Assembly: GCF_022213065.1 (NCBI RefSeq)
Contig: NZ_JAKLJA010000006.1
Location: 1 to 64,000, forward strand
Reading direction: 5' to 3'
DNA: 64,000 nt
Origin: Paraburkholderia tagetis
Lineage (GTDB): Bacteria > Pseudomonadota > Gammaproteobacteria > Burkholderiales > Burkholderiaceae
Of this stretch, positions 27,262 to 37,790 are shown piece by piece. Under the pieces are notes generated by a model. The model saw only the letters and a list, made by a program, of their open reading frames with translations, had not been told where the DNA came from and made no database searches. The translations under genes and the position numbers were made by a program. Each line of letters opens with the position of its first letter. The first letter of the stretch is position 1.

Positions 27262-30200
27262 TTAACCGAGCCACTTGCGTGCGTTCTGGAACGCGCGCAG
27301 CCACGGGCTCGCCTCGCCCCAGCCTTCCGGATGCCAGCTCATCGTCACCGTGCGCTGCACGCGCTCGGTGTGCGGCATCAGCACCGTGAAGCGGCCATCT
27401 GGCGTCGTGACCGAGGTGATGCCCTGCGGCGAGCCGTTCGGGTTGAACGGATAGCCTTCGGTGGCCTGGCCACGATGGTCGACATAACGCATCGCCACGG
27501 CCACCTTCGAGAGGTCGCCCTGCTGCGAGAAGTCCGCGAAACCCTCGCCGTGCGCGACCGCGACCGGAATGCGCGAGCCTTCCATGCCGTTGAAGAAGAT
27601 CGACGGCGAGCTCTGCACTTCCACGAGCGAGAAGCGCGCTTCGAACTGCTCCGACTTGTTGCGCGTGAACTTCGGCCAGGCCTCGGCGCCCGGGATCATC
27701 GAAGCGAGGCTCGATAGCATCTGGCAGCCGTTGCAGATGCCGAGCGCGAACGTATCCTGGCGCGCGAAGAACGCTGCGAACATGTCCGCGAGCTTCGCGT
27801 TGAAGCGGATCGTCTTGGCCCAGCCCTCGCCCGCGCCCAGCACGTCGCCGTACGAGAAGCCGCCGCAGGCCACCGCGCCCGCGAAATCGGCGAGCGTGGC
27901 GCGGCCTTCGAGCAGGTCGCTCATGTGCACGTCGTGGGCGTCGAAACCGGCGCGATCGAACGCATAAGCCGTTTCGAGGTGCGAGTTCACGCCCTGCTCG
28001 CGCAGGATCGCCACACGCGGACGCGCACCCTTGCCGATGAACGGCGCGGCCACGTCCGCAGCCGGGTCGAACGTGAGATGCGGCTGCATGCCCGGATCGG
28101 CGGCGTCGAGCAGCGCGTCGTATTCGGCATCGGCGCACGCGGGGTTGTCGCGCAGACGCGCGATGCGCCAGCTCACTTCGCTCCACACGCGATGCAGTTC
28201 GGCGCGCGGCGCTTCGTAGATGCGCTTGGCGTCGCGATAGATTTCGATCGAGTCGCGGTTATTCAGCGAACCGATTACGTGCGAGCAAACCGAAAGCCCG
28301 TGCGTGCGCAGCACAGCCATCACGGCATCGCGCTGCTGCGCCGGCACCTGGATCACGGCACCCAGTTCTTCGGAGAACAGCGCGCGCAGCGTGCGGTCTT
28401 CGCGGCGGCCGCTCGTCTGCTTCGCCCAGTCCTTCGCGTCGCCGTAATCGGATTCGTGCTCGCTATCGAGCGTGAGCATGTCGACGTTCAACGTGACGCC
28501 CGTATGGCCCGCGAACGCCATTTCGCAGACCGTCGCCCACAGGCCGCCGTCCGAGCGGTCGTGGTACGCGAGCAGTTGCTCGTTCGCATTGAGCTGCTGG
28601 ATTGCGGTGAAGAACTGCTTGAGGTCTTCGGCGCTATCGACGTCGGGCACCGCGTCGCCGACCTGCTGCGTGACCTGTGCAAAGATGCTGCCGCCCATAC
28701 GGTTCTTGCCACGGCCCAGATCGATCGCGATCAGCACCGACTCGCCCACTTCATCCACGCGGCGCAGTTGCGGCGTGAGGTGACGGCGCACGTCCTCGAC
28801 CGGCGCGAACGCGGAAATGATGAGCGAGACCGGCGCGACCACTTCCTTCGCGACGCCTTCGTCGTTCCACTTCGTGCGCATCGAGAGCGAATCCTTGCCC
28901 ACCGGAATGCCGATGCCCAGCGCCGGGCACAGCTCCATGCCGATCGCCTTCACGGTGTCGTAGAGCGCGGCGTCCTCGCCCGGCGCGCCGCACGCGGCCA
29001 TCCAGTTCGCCGAGAGCTTGAGCTTGTCGAGCGACAGAATGGGCGCGCTCGCGATATTGGTGATCGCCTCGCCCACTGCCATGCGGCCCGATGCGGGCGC
29101 ATCGATCACGGCGAGCGGCGTGCGCTCGGCCATCGTCATCGCTTCGCCCTTGTAGCCCGCGTAGTCGAGCGCCGTGATCGCGCAGTCGGCCACCGGCACC
29201 TGCCACGGGCCAACCATCTGGTCGCGCACGCTCGTGCCGCCCACCGAACGGTCGCCGATGGTGATGAGGAAGGACTTGCTGCCCACAGTGGGATTGCGCA
29301 GCACGCTCTTCGCGACTTCGTCGAGCGAGACGCCCGTGACTTCGACCGGCGTGAGCGGCACGCTCGCGTGCTCGACGTTGCGGTGCATGCGCGGCGGCTT
29401 ACCGAGCAGGATGTCCATCGGCATGTCGACGGGCTGATGACCGCCGTTCGCGGCGAGCGCGGCTTCGTCGGTATCGATCAGCTTCAGTTCGCGCTCCGCG
29501 GTCGCCACGCCCACCACGGCGAACGGGCAGCGCTCGCGCTTGCAGATCGCCTCGAACATCGGCAGATCGGCGGGCGGGATCGCGAGGACGTAACGCTCCT
29601 GCGATTCGTTCGACCAGATCTCGCGCGGCGAGAGCCCCGACTCTTCGAGCTGCACCTTGCGCATCTCGAAGCGCGCGCCCTTGTCGGCGCCGTCGACGAG
29701 TTCCGGGAACGCGTTCGACAGACCGCCCGCGCCCACGTCGTGAATCGAGAGGATCGGGTTGGCTTCGCCTAGCTGCCAGCACCCGTTGATGACTTCCTGC
29801 GCGCGACGCTCGATTTCCGGGTTGCCGCGCTGCACCGAGTCGAAGTCGAGTTCAGCGGTGTTCGTGCCCGTGGCCATCGAGCTGGCCGCGCCACCGCCCA
29901 TGCCGATGCGCATGCCGGGGCCGCCGATCTGGATCAGCAGCGTGCCTGCGGGCAGATCCAGCTTGTGCGTGAGCTTCGCGCTGATATTGCCGATGCCGCC
30001 CGCGATCATGATCGGCTTGTGATAGCCGCGCACGGTGCCCGCGACGTTCTGCTCGTAAGTGCGGAAGTAGCCGCCGAGGTTCGGGCGGCCGAATTCGTTG
30101 TTGAACGCGGCGCCGCCGAGCGGCCCGTCGATCATGATCTGCAGCGGCGAGGCGATGCGGTCCGGACGGCCATAAGCCTCGCTGGCGTCGGCGGGATTGC

Positions 30201-31359
30201 GGTGCGCGAGCGGCGTGGCCGCGTCGCGGGCGTTTTCCCACGTCTCACGCGCGTCGGGCAAGTCGAGATTCGAGACCGTGAAGCCCGTGAGGCCGGCCTT
30301 CGGACGCGCGCCGCGGCCCGTCGCGCCTTCGTCGCGGATTTCGCCGCCCGAGCCCGTGGCCGCGCCGGCGAACGGCGAGATCGCGGTCGGGTGGTTGTGC
30401 GTCTCCACCTTCATCAGCGTGTGCGTGAGTTCGGTGTGGCGGCCGTATTGTTCGCCCGGCGTGCCCGCAGTGCCCGCAGTGCCAACCCCGGCATTGCTCT
30501 TGCGCGGGAACCAGCGTTCCGCAACCGCGCCTTCCATGATCGACGAGTTATCCGAGTACGCGACGATGGTGCCCTGCGGGCTCACCTTTTCGGTGTTGCG
30601 GATCATCGCGAAGAGCGACAGGTCCTGGTCCTGGCCGTCGATCGTCCAGCTCGCGTTGAAGATCTTGTGACGGCAGTGCTCGCTGTTGGCCTGCGCGAAC
30701 ATCATCAGTTCGACGTCGGTCGGGTTGCGGCCGAGCTTCGTGAAATTGTCGACGAGATAGTCGATTTCGTCGTCGGCGAGCGCGAGGCCCAGTTCGCCGT
30801 TGGCCGTTTCCAGCGCCTTGCGGCCGTGACCGAGCACGTCGACGGTCTGCATCGGACGCGCCGGCAGTTCGTCGAACAGATGCAGCGCCTGGTCGCGCGA
30901 AGCCGCCACGCTCTCGGTCATGCGGTCGTGCAGCGCTGCGGCGACGGCGGCGTGCGCCTCGTCCGAGAGCGTCTTCTTGCCGCCCAGCAGGCCGCTCTTG
31001 AGCGTCACCGTGTACTCGACGCCACGCTCGATGCGGCGCACCTGCTCGAGGCCGCAGTGATGGGCGATGTCGGTGGCCTTGCTCGCCCACGGCGAGACCG
31101 TGCCGAAGCGCGGCACGACGAGGAACGTGACCGCGCTGCCGCGCTCCTGCGGGGCCGCGAACGGCGCGCCGTAGTGCATCAGCGCTTCGATCTTCGCGCT
31201 GTCGTCAGCGGAAAGCGGCGTGGCCGAGTTGACGAAGTGCAAAAACTGGCCGTGCACGCCGACGATATTGGCATCGATACGCTGGAGCGTGTCGAGCAGG
31301 CGGGTCTGACGGAAGTCGGAAAGGGCCGAAGCACCGGGGAAACACGAGAAGTGGGCCAT
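27262..31359 (-). CDS. purL: Phosphoribosylformylglycinamidine synthase
   Basis: PurL converts FGAR, glutamine and ATP to FGAM in purine synthesis. The 1365-residue protein is the large single-chain form of proteobacteria. N-terminal PurS-like and linker domains are followed by the two AIRS-like halves ([15 protein letters not shown] and [11 protein letters not shown] are visible near residue 330), and the C-terminal glutaminase holds the nucleophile in [10 protein letters not shown] and the His-x-Glu of [10 protein letters not shown] glycine- and threonine-rich insert ([15 protein letters not shown]) lies before the ETHNHP motif. The start at 31359 gives the family N-terminus MAHFSCFPG. The gene stands alone, diverging from the dadA-like gene. 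Confidence 0.97.
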   Translation of the reverse strand: MAHFSCFPGASALSDFRQTRLLDTLQRIDANIVGVHGQFLHFVNSATPLSADDSAKIEALMHYGAPFAAPQERGSAVTFLVVPRFGTVSPWASKATDIAHHCGLEQVRRIERGVEYTVTLKSGLLGGKKTLSDEAHAAVAAALHDRMTESVAASRDQALHLFDELPARPMQTVDVLGHGRKALETANGELGLALADDEIDYLVDNFTKLGRNPTDVELMMFAQANSEHCRHKIFNASWTIDGQDQDLSLFAMIRNTEKVSPQGTIVAYSDNSSIMEGAVAERWFPRKSNAGVGTAGTAGTPGEQYGRHTELTHTLMKVETHNHPTAISPFAGAATGSGGEIRDEGATGRGARPKAGLTGFTVSNLDLPDARETWENARDAATPLAHRNPADASEAYGRPDRIASPLQIMIDGPLGGAAFNNEFGRPNLGGYFRTYEQNVAGTVRGYHKPIMIAGGIGNISAKLTHKLDLPAGTLLIQIGGPGMRIGMGGGAASSMATGTNTAELDFDSVQRGNPEIERRAQEVINGCWQLGEANPILSIHDVGAGGLSNAFPELVDGADKGARFEMRKVQLEESGLSPREIWSNESQERYVLAIPPADLPMFEAICKRERCPFAVVGVATAERELKLIDTDEAALAANGGHQPVDMPMDILLGKPPRMHRNVEHASVPLTPVEVTGVSLDEVAKSVLRNPTVGSKSFLITIGDRSVGGTSVRDQMVGPWQVPVADCAITALDYAGYKGEAMTMAERTPLAVIDAPASGRMAVGEAITNIASAPILSLDKLKLSANWMAACGAPGEDAALYDTVKAIGMELCPALGIGIPVGKDSLSMRTKWNDEGVAKEVVAPVSLIISAFAPVEDVRRHLTPQLRRVDEVGESVLIAIDLGRGKNRMGGSIFAQVTQQVGDAVPDVDSAEDLKQFFTAIQQLNANEQLLAYHDRSDGGLWATVCEMAFAGHTGVTLNVDMLTLDSEHESDYGDAKDWAKQTSGRREDRTLRALFSEELGAVIQVPAQQRDAVMAVLRTHGLSVCSHVIGSLNNRDSIEIYRDAKRIYEAPRAELHRVWSEVSWRIARLRDNPACADAEYDALLDAADPGMQPHLTFDPAADVAAPFIGKGARPRVAILREQGVNSHLETAYAFDRAGFDAHDVHMSDLLEGRATLADFAGAVACGGFSYGDVLGAGEGWAKTIRFNAKLADMFAAFFARQDTFALGICNGCQMLSSLASMIPGAEAWPKFTRNKSEQFEARFSLVEVQSSPSIFFNGMEGSRIPVAVAHGEGFADFSQQGDLSKVAVAMRYVDHRGQATEGYPFNPNGSPQGITSVTTPDGRFTVLMPHTERVQRTVTMSWHPEGWGEASPWLRAFQNARKWLG

Positions 31360-31890
31360 GGACTGGGGCGTTGCGTCGAGGTTGCGTCGGAGTTGCGTCG
31401 CGCCTTCGCCTTCCATGGGCGTCTCGCAGGGTGGCGAAGCGCCGCACGCAGGCGGTGACGTCGGGTCGACATCGGGCGATGAAAGGAGACCGCGATTATA
31501 ACCCGGAAGCCCCCTTCCGGCCGCCCTTCGAGGCAGGCGCGACGCGCTGGAAGCGGCACGCTCGTGCGCCTTTTCGTGACACGGACGTATGGCGCCGCGA
31601 TGATCCGCATGGCGTCATCGACATTTTCGCGATACTTGACGCGCCGGCGCGCCCGGCCAGTGGCCGGTATCGGGCGGCCGCGGAACGCCAGGCCTGCCGT
31701 GCTCCGGATGCCGATGCCCGCGACGCCTGCATGGGTGCGCGCCGGCAACGCACATGGCGATCGGGCCGGTTTGGCTGCTATGATTGCGCGTTTCACCCGA
31801 TCGGCGCGACAACCCGCGCCGCATGCCTCACCCTCTTCGGCAGGGCGCCTTCGCCCCTCGGCGCGCCGCCTGCCAGCAGATCAAATCGTC
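31360..31890. other. Divergent intergenic region between purL and the dadA-like gene
   Basis: This 531-bp gap contains no convincing gene, although a frame open to the dadA-like gene passes through it. It must hold the purL promoter and that of the oxidase. I see no known riboswitch pattern or PurR-like palindrome. A candidate extended -10 at its right end is listed separately. Confidence 0.5.
31776..31784 (+). promoter_or_regulatory. Candidate extended -10 promoter of the dadA-like gene
   Basis: TGCTATGAT matches the extended -10 pattern TGnTAtgaT and lies 107 bases before the ATG at 31891. No strong -35 is seen, which is normal for extended -10 promoters. Confidence 0.35.
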
Positions 31891-33186
31891 ATGGATGTCA
31901 TCGTCATTGGCGGCGGAGTCGCCGGCGTCGCCACCGCCTATCAGTTGCGCGCGGCGGGCCATCGCGTCTGCGTGATCGAGCGCCACGCCACCGTTGCGCA
32001 AGGCGCGAGCTACGGTCATAGCGGCATCGTGCTGCCAACGCCGCTCGACGTCTGGTTCGGGCCCACTTTCCTGCGCAACGGCCGGCAGTCGTCGGGCGGG
32101 GTGATCTGCAAGACCGGCTTCACCGGCCATGCGCGCTCCTTCGTGAAGCGCCTCGCGGCCCTGCACGGCTCCGAAGCCTTCGCCGCGCGCTATACGCTGC
32201 TGCGCCCGCTCATCGAATCGGCCCAAAGCGTGCTCGACGACGCCGAAGGCCGCTTCGGGCTCGAATACGAGCAGCGCGAAGGCCTGCTTTACCTCGTGCG
32301 CGGCAGCGACGAGTGGTCGCTCACGCAGCCCGCGCTGGAACTGCTGCGCCAATTCGAGACGCCCCACCACGTGCTCACGCCGCACGAGTGCGTGGCGTCC
32401 GAACCCACGATTCCCGCCGATCCGCCGTTCGCGGGCGCCATACGCTTCGACCACGCGCGCGTGGCCAACTGCCCGCTCTTCATCAAGCAGCTCAAGCAGG
32501 AGCTCGATACGCTCGGCGGCGTGCAGTTCCAGACCGGGCGCACCGTGAGCGCGATCCGCCTCGAGAACACACGTGCGGCCGTGGAGCTCGCGCCGCGCCC
32601 CGACGAGGTGGCCCGCAAACGCGAAGTCGAAGTGATTTCCGCCGATGCCGTGGTCGTCGCGGCCGGCGCGCAAACGCCGAAGCTGCTCGCGCCGCTCGGC
32701 TTCAAGCTGCCGTTCTATCCGGTTCGCATCCACACACTGAACGCCCCGGTCGCGCACGAGGAGTGCGCGCCCCATACGACGCTGATCGACGCCGCACGGC
32801 GCATCGCGATCACGCGCACGAACCACCGGCTGCGCATCTCGGGCGGCGCGGTGCTCCAGCGCGTGAAGGAACTCGACGAAGCGCTGCCCGAGGCGCTCAC
32901 CGAGGAAGCCCTCGCCCTGCTTGGCGAGGCCTCGCGCGATTGGGCGCCGGGTGCCGCGCGCATTTCCGCGGCGCTCGCGTGGGAAGGCATGAAGCTGCTT
33001 TCCGCCGATGGCCTGCCGGCGGCGGGCAACGCCGGGCATGCGCGCCTCTACGTCAACGCGGGCCACGGGCCGGCCGGCTGGGCGCTCGCGCTGGGCTCGG
33101 CGCGTCTGATCGCCGCGCAGATTTCAGGCACCGCGCCCGATTTGCCCGCCGAGACCGTCGAGGCGCTGTGGCCCGGGCGCGATTGA
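31891..33186 (+). CDS. D-amino-acid dehydrogenase (DadA-like FAD oxidoreductase)
   Basis: The 431-residue flavoprotein starts with an FAD-binding VIGGGVAGVATAYQLRAAGH and continues SYGHSGIVLPTPLD, and its C-terminus has the second FAD-contact region YVNAGHGPAGWALALGSARL. This is the DadA pattern: oxidative deamination of D-amino acids to 2-oxo acids with electrons passed to the respiratory chain at the inner membrane. Length agrees with DadA (432). DadX racemase is not adjacent, so it may be a paralogue with another amine substrate. Confidence 0.88.
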   Translation: MDVIVIGGGVAGVATAYQLRAAGHRVCVIERHATVAQGASYGHSGIVLPTPLDVWFGPTFLRNGRQSSGGVICKTGFTGHARSFVKRLAALHGSEAFAARYTLLRPLIESAQSVLDDAEGRFGLEYEQREGLLYLVRGSDEWSLTQPALELLRQFETPHHVLTPHECVASEPTIPADPPFAGAIRFDHARVANCPLFIKQLKQELDTLGGVQFQTGRTVSAIRLENTRAAVELAPRPDEVARKREVEVISADAVVVAAGAQTPKLLAPLGFKLPFYPVRIHTLNAPVAHEECAPHTTLIDAARRIAITRTNHRLRISGGAVLQRVKELDEALPEALTEEALALLGEASRDWAPGAARISAALAWEGMKLLSADGLPAAGNAGHARLYVNAGHGPAGWALALGSARLIAAQISGTAPDLPAETVEALWPGRD

Positions 33187-33238
33187 AGCCCGCGATTGAA
33201 GCTCAATTGAGGCGCCATTGAGACGCCATTGAGGCGCG
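33182..33238. repeat. 11-bp tandem repeat after the dadA-like gene
   Basis: Units beginning ATTGA follow one another with spacings 13, 11, 11, 11 and 11 (ATTGAGGCGCC being the clearest form), starting at the stop codon of the oxidase. Unit length equals that of the pncA repeat, but the sequence differs. TGA occurs in each unit and so in all three frames. Confidence 0.7.
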
Positions 33239-33410
33239 CGCTCGCGCCCTCTTTTCCTCTGCCCCTGGCATTTTTCCGGGTTTGCCGACGCCGAACTGGC
33301 GTCAGCGACAGCAGCAGCGCGTGCGCCAACGCCAGGCGTGCGCCGCTCGGGTATCGTTGCACTGTCGAATTCCCGCATGCACCGCATCCCTTGCGGTTGC
33401 CCACGCCACC

Positions 33411-35060
33411 ATGACAGACGCTACGCTTGCCTCGCCCCTTTCCACGCTCGTCAATCCGCACGATCGTGCCGTGCCGCTCCTCACCGTCGCGCAGTTGCGC
33501 GCGGCCGAAACGGCCGCTCAGGCCGCACTGCCCGCGCACACTCTGATGGCGCGCGCAGGCGCCGCCGCAGCCCATTTCCTGCGCGAGCAGATCGCGCATG
33601 CGCCATCGCCGGCCAGTGCGAAGCCCGTCTGGTTCGCCGCCGGGCCCGGCAACAACGGCGGCGACGCGCTCGTGGCCGCCGCCGAGCTCAAGCGTTCGGG
33701 TATCGCCGTCGAAGTCTGCATGCCGATGGAGGTAAAACCCGACGACGCCCGCTGGGCGCTCGCCGAGGCGCGCGCCGCGGGCGTGCCCATCACCACCGCG
33801 GCGCCCGGGTCGTTCGACGCCTACGGCTGGCTCGTCGACGGCCTGTTCGGCATCGGCCTCGCCCGCGCGCTCGATGGCGTGTTCGGCGCGCTCGCCGCAC
33901 GGCTCGCGGCACACGCGCGCAGCCACGGCCACGTGCTCGCGCTCGACGTGCCAAGCGGGCTCGACAGCGACACCGGCAACCTCGTCGGTGACGGTCCGGC
34001 CGTGCGCGCCACCCATACCGTCACCTTCATCGCCGCGAAGCCCGGGCTTTATACGGGCGCAGGCCGCGATTGCGCCGGTGCCGTTAGCGTGGCACCGATT
34101 GGATTAAATGGAGGTTTAAACGCAGGTTTAAACGCGGGTCCAAATGCGAGTCTGAATGCTGGCGCGAACACGCCTACCGAAGCCCCCGCCGCGCAACCCG
34201 CCCGGCTCAATGCGCCAGCGCTATTCGCCGCCGCGATGCCCGCGCGCGACTTCGCAACCCACAAGGGCAGCTTCGGCACACTCGCCGTGGTGGGCGGCGA
34301 CACCGGCATGTGCGGCGCGCCGATCCTCGCCGCGCGCGCCGCGCTGCTAGCGGGCGCCGGCAAGATCCACGTGGGCTTTCTCGGCAACGACGCGCCGCCC
34401 TACGACGCCCTCCATCCCGAACTGATGCTGCACACCGCCGGCAAGCTCGCACTCGACACGATGAGCGCCGTCGCGGCCGGCTGCGGCATGGGCGGGAGCG
34501 CCTCGGCACGGCAACTCGTCGACCGGATCCTGCAACTCGATGTTTCGGTGCTGCTCGACGCCGACGCCCTGAACCTCGTCGCTCGCGACGACGTACTTGC
34601 CGCACGCGTGACCGAGCATTTGCGCACGCATGGTGCGCCATGCGTGCTGACCCCGCATCCACTCGAAGCCGCACGCCTGCTGGGTATGGACACGGCCGCC
34701 GTGCAGCGCGACCGGCTGGCCGCGGCGCGCGCGCTCGCGACGCGCTACGCGGCCATCGCCGTGCTCAAGGGCAGTGGCACGGTCATCGCTGCGCCCGACG
34801 GCCGCGTTGCCATAAACCCCACCGGCAACGCGGCGCTCGCCACCGGCGGCACCGGCGACGTGCTCGGCGGCCTGATCGGCGCCCTGCTCGCACAGCGCCT
34901 CCCGCCGTGGGAAGCGGCGCTGGCGGGCGTCTACCTGCACGGCCTCGCCGCCGATACGCTCGTCAGCGAGGGCAACGGCCCCGCGGGCCTCGCTGCGGGC
35001 GAACTCGCGCCCGTGGTCCGGCGCCTGATGAATCGCCTTTTCTACGCACCGAAAGATTGA
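33411..35060 (+). CDS. nnrE-nnrD: Bifunctional NAD(P)H-hydrate epimerase / ADP-dependent NAD(P)H-hydrate dehydratase
   Basis: This 549-residue repair enzyme restores NAD(P)H damaged by hydration. The N-terminal YjeF epimerase domain (residues about 20-230) has GPGNNGGDALVAAAEL and ALDVPSGLDSDTG. The C-terminal ADP-dependent dehydratase domain (about 265-545) has VVGGDTGMCGAPILAA, LDADALNLVA and NAALATGGTGDVLGGLIGAL, the dehydratase signature. The two domains are joined by a linker of Asn/Gly repeats encoded by 12-bp units (see repeat at 34101). E. coli Nnr has the same fused architecture (515 residues). Confidence 0.95.
   Translation: MTDATLASPLSTLVNPHDRAVPLLTVAQLRAAETAAQAALPAHTLMARAGAAAAHFLREQIAHAPSPASAKPVWFAAGPGNNGGDALVAAAELKRSGIAVEVCMPMEVKPDDARWALAEARAAGVPITTAAPGSFDAYGWLVDGLFGIGLARALDGVFGALAARLAAHARSHGHVLALDVPSGLDSDTGNLVGDGPAVRATHTVTFIAAKPGLYTGAGRDCAGAVSVAPIGLNGGLNAGLNAGPNASLNAGANTPTEAPAAQPARLNAPALFAAAMPARDFATHKGSFGTLAVVGGDTGMCGAPILAARAALLAGAGKIHVGFLGNDAPPYDALHPELMLHTAGKLALDTMSAVAAGCGMGGSASARQLVDRILQLDVSVLLDADALNLVARDDVLAARVTEHLRTHGAPCVLTPHPLEAARLLGMDTAAVQRDRLAAARALATRYAAIAVLKGSGTVIAAPDGRVAINPTGNAALATGGTGDVLGGLIGALLAQRLPPWEAALAGVYLHGLAADTLVSEGNGPAGLAAGELAPVVRRLMNRLFYAPKD
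34101..34172 (+). repeat. In-frame 12-bp repeats encoding the NnrE-NnrD linker
   Basis: Six 12-bp units such as GGTTTAAACGCA follow in frame and encode G-L-N-A type tetrapeptides between the two domains. The second and third are almost identical. The AT-rich units stand out against the surrounding GC-rich coding sequence. A length-variable linker is the simplest reading. Confidence 0.8.
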
Positions 35061-35273
35061 TGCGTGCTTTGCGGGCAGGCTGGCGGCACGCGGCTTGCTG
35101 GTCTCCCCACTGATCTGCGCGGTGCTGCTCATCGACACATAGCCCCGCTATACTGATCCTTCGCGCGCTGCTCACCGGCGGCGCGCGCATCCCCGCAGCG
35201 CGTGACGCGCGCATCGGCCCGACCGGCCTGCGCCGTCCGCCGCCCTCCATTCGTTTTCCCTCGCTAGACGAAC

Positions 35274-36893
35274 ATGACGAATCCGCTTCCTGCCTGGTCC
35301 GCGCTACAGACGCACTACGAACAGATCCGCAACGAAAAGCTGCGCGACTGGTTCGCACCCGCCAACGATCCCGCGCCGACCCGCGCCGAACGCTACACGT
35401 ATACGGGCGGCGGCCTTGGAGCCGACTTCTCGAAAAACCGCATCAACGACGCCACGCTGAAGCTGCTCATGCAGCTCGCGCGCGAGGCCGGCGTCGAAAA
35501 GCGCCGCGACGCGATGTTCGCGGGCGAAGTCGTCAATCCGACCGAAGGCCGCGCCGCACTGCATACGGCGCTGCGCGCCACCGAGCCGGCCGCACCGTTT
35601 CACGCGCAGATCTCCGCCGAGCGCGCGAAGATGGCGAAGTTCGCCGACACCGTGCGCAGCGGCGCCTGGACCGGCTACACCGGCAAGCGCATTCGCCACG
35701 TGGTGAACATCGGCATCGGCGGCTCGGACCTCGGGCCGAAGATGGTCGTGCACGCGCTCAAGCACCTCGAAACGCCCGAGATCAGTTCGCGCTTCGTCTC
35801 GAACGTCGACGGCGCCGACCTCTGGCGTGTGATCGAAGACATCGATCCGGAGGAAACGCTCGCGATCATCGTCTCGAAGACCTTCACCACGCTCGAGACC
35901 ATGACGAACGCGCGCTCGATGCGCGACTGGTTCGTCAAGCACGGCTGCCCGGAAAACGCACTCGCAAAGCATTTCGTCGGCGTTTCGGCGAACCCCACCG
36001 AGGTCGTGAAATTCGGCATCGCCAAAGAGAATGTCTTCGAGATGTGGGACTGGGTGGGCGGCCGCTATTCGCTGTGGTCGGCCGTGGGCCTCTCGATCAT
36101 GATCGCCATCGGGCCGCAGCAGTTCGACGAACTGCTCGCGGGCGCGCACGATATGGACGAGCATTTCCGCACGGCGCCGCTCGAAAAGAATCTTCCGGTG
36201 CTGCTCGGCATGATCGGCATCTGGTATCGCAACTTCTTCGGCTCGCAGAGCTATCTGGTCGCGCCGTATTCGGAAGCGCTGCACTACCTGCCCTCGTACC
36301 TGCAACAGCTCGAAATGGAGAGCAACGGCAAGCAGGCGCGTCTGGACGGGCGGTTCGTCGATTACGCGACTTCGGCGATCACGTGGGGGGAGCCTGGCAC
36401 GAACGGCCAGCATGCGTTTTTCCAGATGCTGCATCAGGGCACGACGATCGTGCCGATCGACTTCATCGCCGTGCTCACGCCCGAGCATCCGCTCGCCGAT
36501 CATCATCCGAAGCTGCTCGCCAACTGCTTCGCGCAGAGCGAGGCGATGATGCTCGGACGCACCGAGGAAGAAGCCAGGAAGATCGCCGGCCCGGACCAGC
36601 CCGAACTCGTGCCGCACATCATGTTTCCCGGCAATCGCCCGACCACGACGCTGCTCGTCGACGCGCTCACGGCGCGCTCGCTTGGCGCGCTGATCGCGCT
36701 GTACGAACACAAGGTGCTGGTGCAGGCCTCGATCTGGGACATCAACCCGTTCGATCAGTGGGGCGTGGAGCTCGGCAAGATTCTCGGCAAGGTGGTCGAG
36801 GCCGACCTCACGGCCGCGAGCGCCGACGTCAAGCCGCACGATTCGTCGACGGCCGCGCTGATCGCAAGGGCGCGCGCCGCGCTCAAACGTTGA
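35274..36893 (+). CDS. pgi: Glucose-6-phosphate isomerase
   Basis: Pgi interconverts glucose-6-phosphate and fructose-6-phosphate. The 539-residue protein has the phosphate-binding [26 protein letters not shown], the catalytic-region [17 protein letters not shown] and [12 protein letters not shown] (catalytic Glu), [15 protein letters not shown] (catalytic His) and the C-terminal [13 protein letters not shown] (signature 2, catalytic Lys). Length agrees with the family (E. coli 549). A possible -10, TATACT at 35149-35154, lies 120 bases upstream. It is convergent with the ABC ATPase gene and a shared terminator lies between them. Confidence 0.97.
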   Translation: MTNPLPAWSALQTHYEQIRNEKLRDWFAPANDPAPTRAERYTYTGGGLGADFSKNRINDATLKLLMQLAREAGVEKRRDAMFAGEVVNPTEGRAALHTALRATEPAAPFHAQISAERAKMAKFADTVRSGAWTGYTGKRIRHVVNIGIGGSDLGPKMVVHALKHLETPEISSRFVSNVDGADLWRVIEDIDPEETLAIIVSKTFTTLETMTNARSMRDWFVKHGCPENALAKHFVGVSANPTEVVKFGIAKENVFEMWDWVGGRYSLWSAVGLSIMIAIGPQQFDELLAGAHDMDEHFRTAPLEKNLPVLLGMIGIWYRNFFGSQSYLVAPYSEALHYLPSYLQQLEMESNGKQARLDGRFVDYATSAITWGEPGTNGQHAFFQMLHQGTTIVPIDFIAVLTPEHPLADHHPKLLANCFAQSEAMMLGRTEEEARKIAGPDQPELVPHIMFPGNRPTTTLLVDALTARSLGALIALYEHKVLVQASIWDINPFDQWGVELGKILGKVVEADLTAASADVKPHDSSTAALIARARAALKR

Positions 36894-36909
36894 TGCGCTG
36901 ATGGCGTGA

Positions 36910-36957
36910 AAAAGGCGTGTGCGCGCCGTGGAGTAACACGAGTCGCGCACGCCTTGT
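36910..36957. terminator. Hairpin between pgi and the ABC ATPase gene, likely bidirectional
   Basis: AAGGCGTGTGCGCG (36912-36925) and CGCGCACGCCTT (36944-36955) form a long, slightly imperfect stem. AAAA precedes it and TTGTTTATTT follows, so it could stop transcripts from both sides. Confidence 0.75.
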
Positions 36958-37001
36958 TTATTTGTGGAACCGGAGCGCGTAGAGCCGGTTCGGGAGTCCA
37001 G

Positions 37002-37784
37002 TTAAACGCGGCCCGCTTCGGGCGCTTCGCGCACGTTCTCCGGGCTGTCGACATGAAGCGCATTCGGCACGCGACGCCCCGCTTCGATCGTCACCACGGC
37101 ATCGCAGCGGCGCGCGAGATCGATATCGTGCGTGACGAGCACGAGCGTCGCACCGCCGCCGGCACTACTGCCCGCACCGCTGCTTGAACTGCCGCTGAAA
37201 CGATTAAGTTCGAACATCAGGTCGATGACGGCATGCCCCGTGGCAGCGTCGAGGCTGCCGGTGGGTTCGTCGGCGAACAGCACGGCCGGGTGCGTAACGA
37301 ACGCCCGGGCCAGCGCCACGCGCTGCTGCTCGCCGCCCGACAGCAGCTTCGGATAATGGCCGGTGCGCTGCCCGAGCCCGACGCGCTCGAGCAGTGCGCG
37401 GGCGCGCGCGAAAGCCTCGCGCGTGGTAATTCCGCCTTGCAGCTCGAGCGGTAGCGCGACGTTCTCAAGCGCGCTCAGATGCGGCATCAACTGGAACGAC
37501 TGGAACACGAAGCCCACCGAGCCGTTGCGCAGCGCGGCGCGCTGATCCTCGGCCATGCCGGTAAGCTCATGACCGAGCAGGCGAACCGAGCCTGCGCTCG
37601 CGCTGTCCAATCCGGCCAGAAGGCCCAGCAGCGTCGACTTGCCCGAACCCGAGGCGCCGACAATCGCCACGCTGCTGCCCGCGTGCACGCTCAGGTCGAT
37701 GCCGTCGAGTATCGTCAGCTCGCCGGTCGCGTCGGTGACCCGCTTGCATAGACCCCGTACTTCGATGACTGGATCGCTATTCAT
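37002..37784 (-). CDS. ABC transporter ATP-binding protein (LolD/YbbA type)
   Basis: The 260-residue ATPase has Walker [10 protein letters not shown], the Q-loop region [18 protein letters not shown], signature [15 protein letters not shown], Walker [13 protein letters not shown] and the H-loop LVTHD. A Ser/Gly-rich insert ([15 protein letters not shown]) lies between Walker B and the H-loop, unusual in the family. The gene diverges from tesA exactly as ybbA does in E. coli, but the permease (YbbP) that normally follows is missing: the next gene is convergent pgi. The partner must be elsewhere or lost. Confidence 0.92.
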   Translation of the reverse strand: MNSDPVIEVRGLCKRVTDATGELTILDGIDLSVHAGSSVAIVGASGSGKSTLLGLLAGLDSASAGSVRLLGHELTGMAEDQRAALRNGSVGFVFQSFQLMPHLSALENVALPLELQGGITTREAFARARALLERVGLGQRTGHYPKLLSGGEQQRVALARAFVTHPAVLFADEPTGSLDAATGHAVIDLMFELNRFSGSSSSGAGSSAGGGATLVLVTHDIDLARRCDAVVTIEAGRRVPNALHVDSPENVREAPEAGRV

Positions 37785-37790
37785 TCGCAC

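Noticed and set aside
27925..29772. 615-codon plus-strand frame antisense to purL
   Set aside because: Shadow of purL, dominated by Arg, His and Ala, without motifs.
31360..31890. Possible glycine or purine riboswitch between purL and the dadA-like gene
   Set aside because: No recognisable aptamer pattern could be traced in the leader on either strand.
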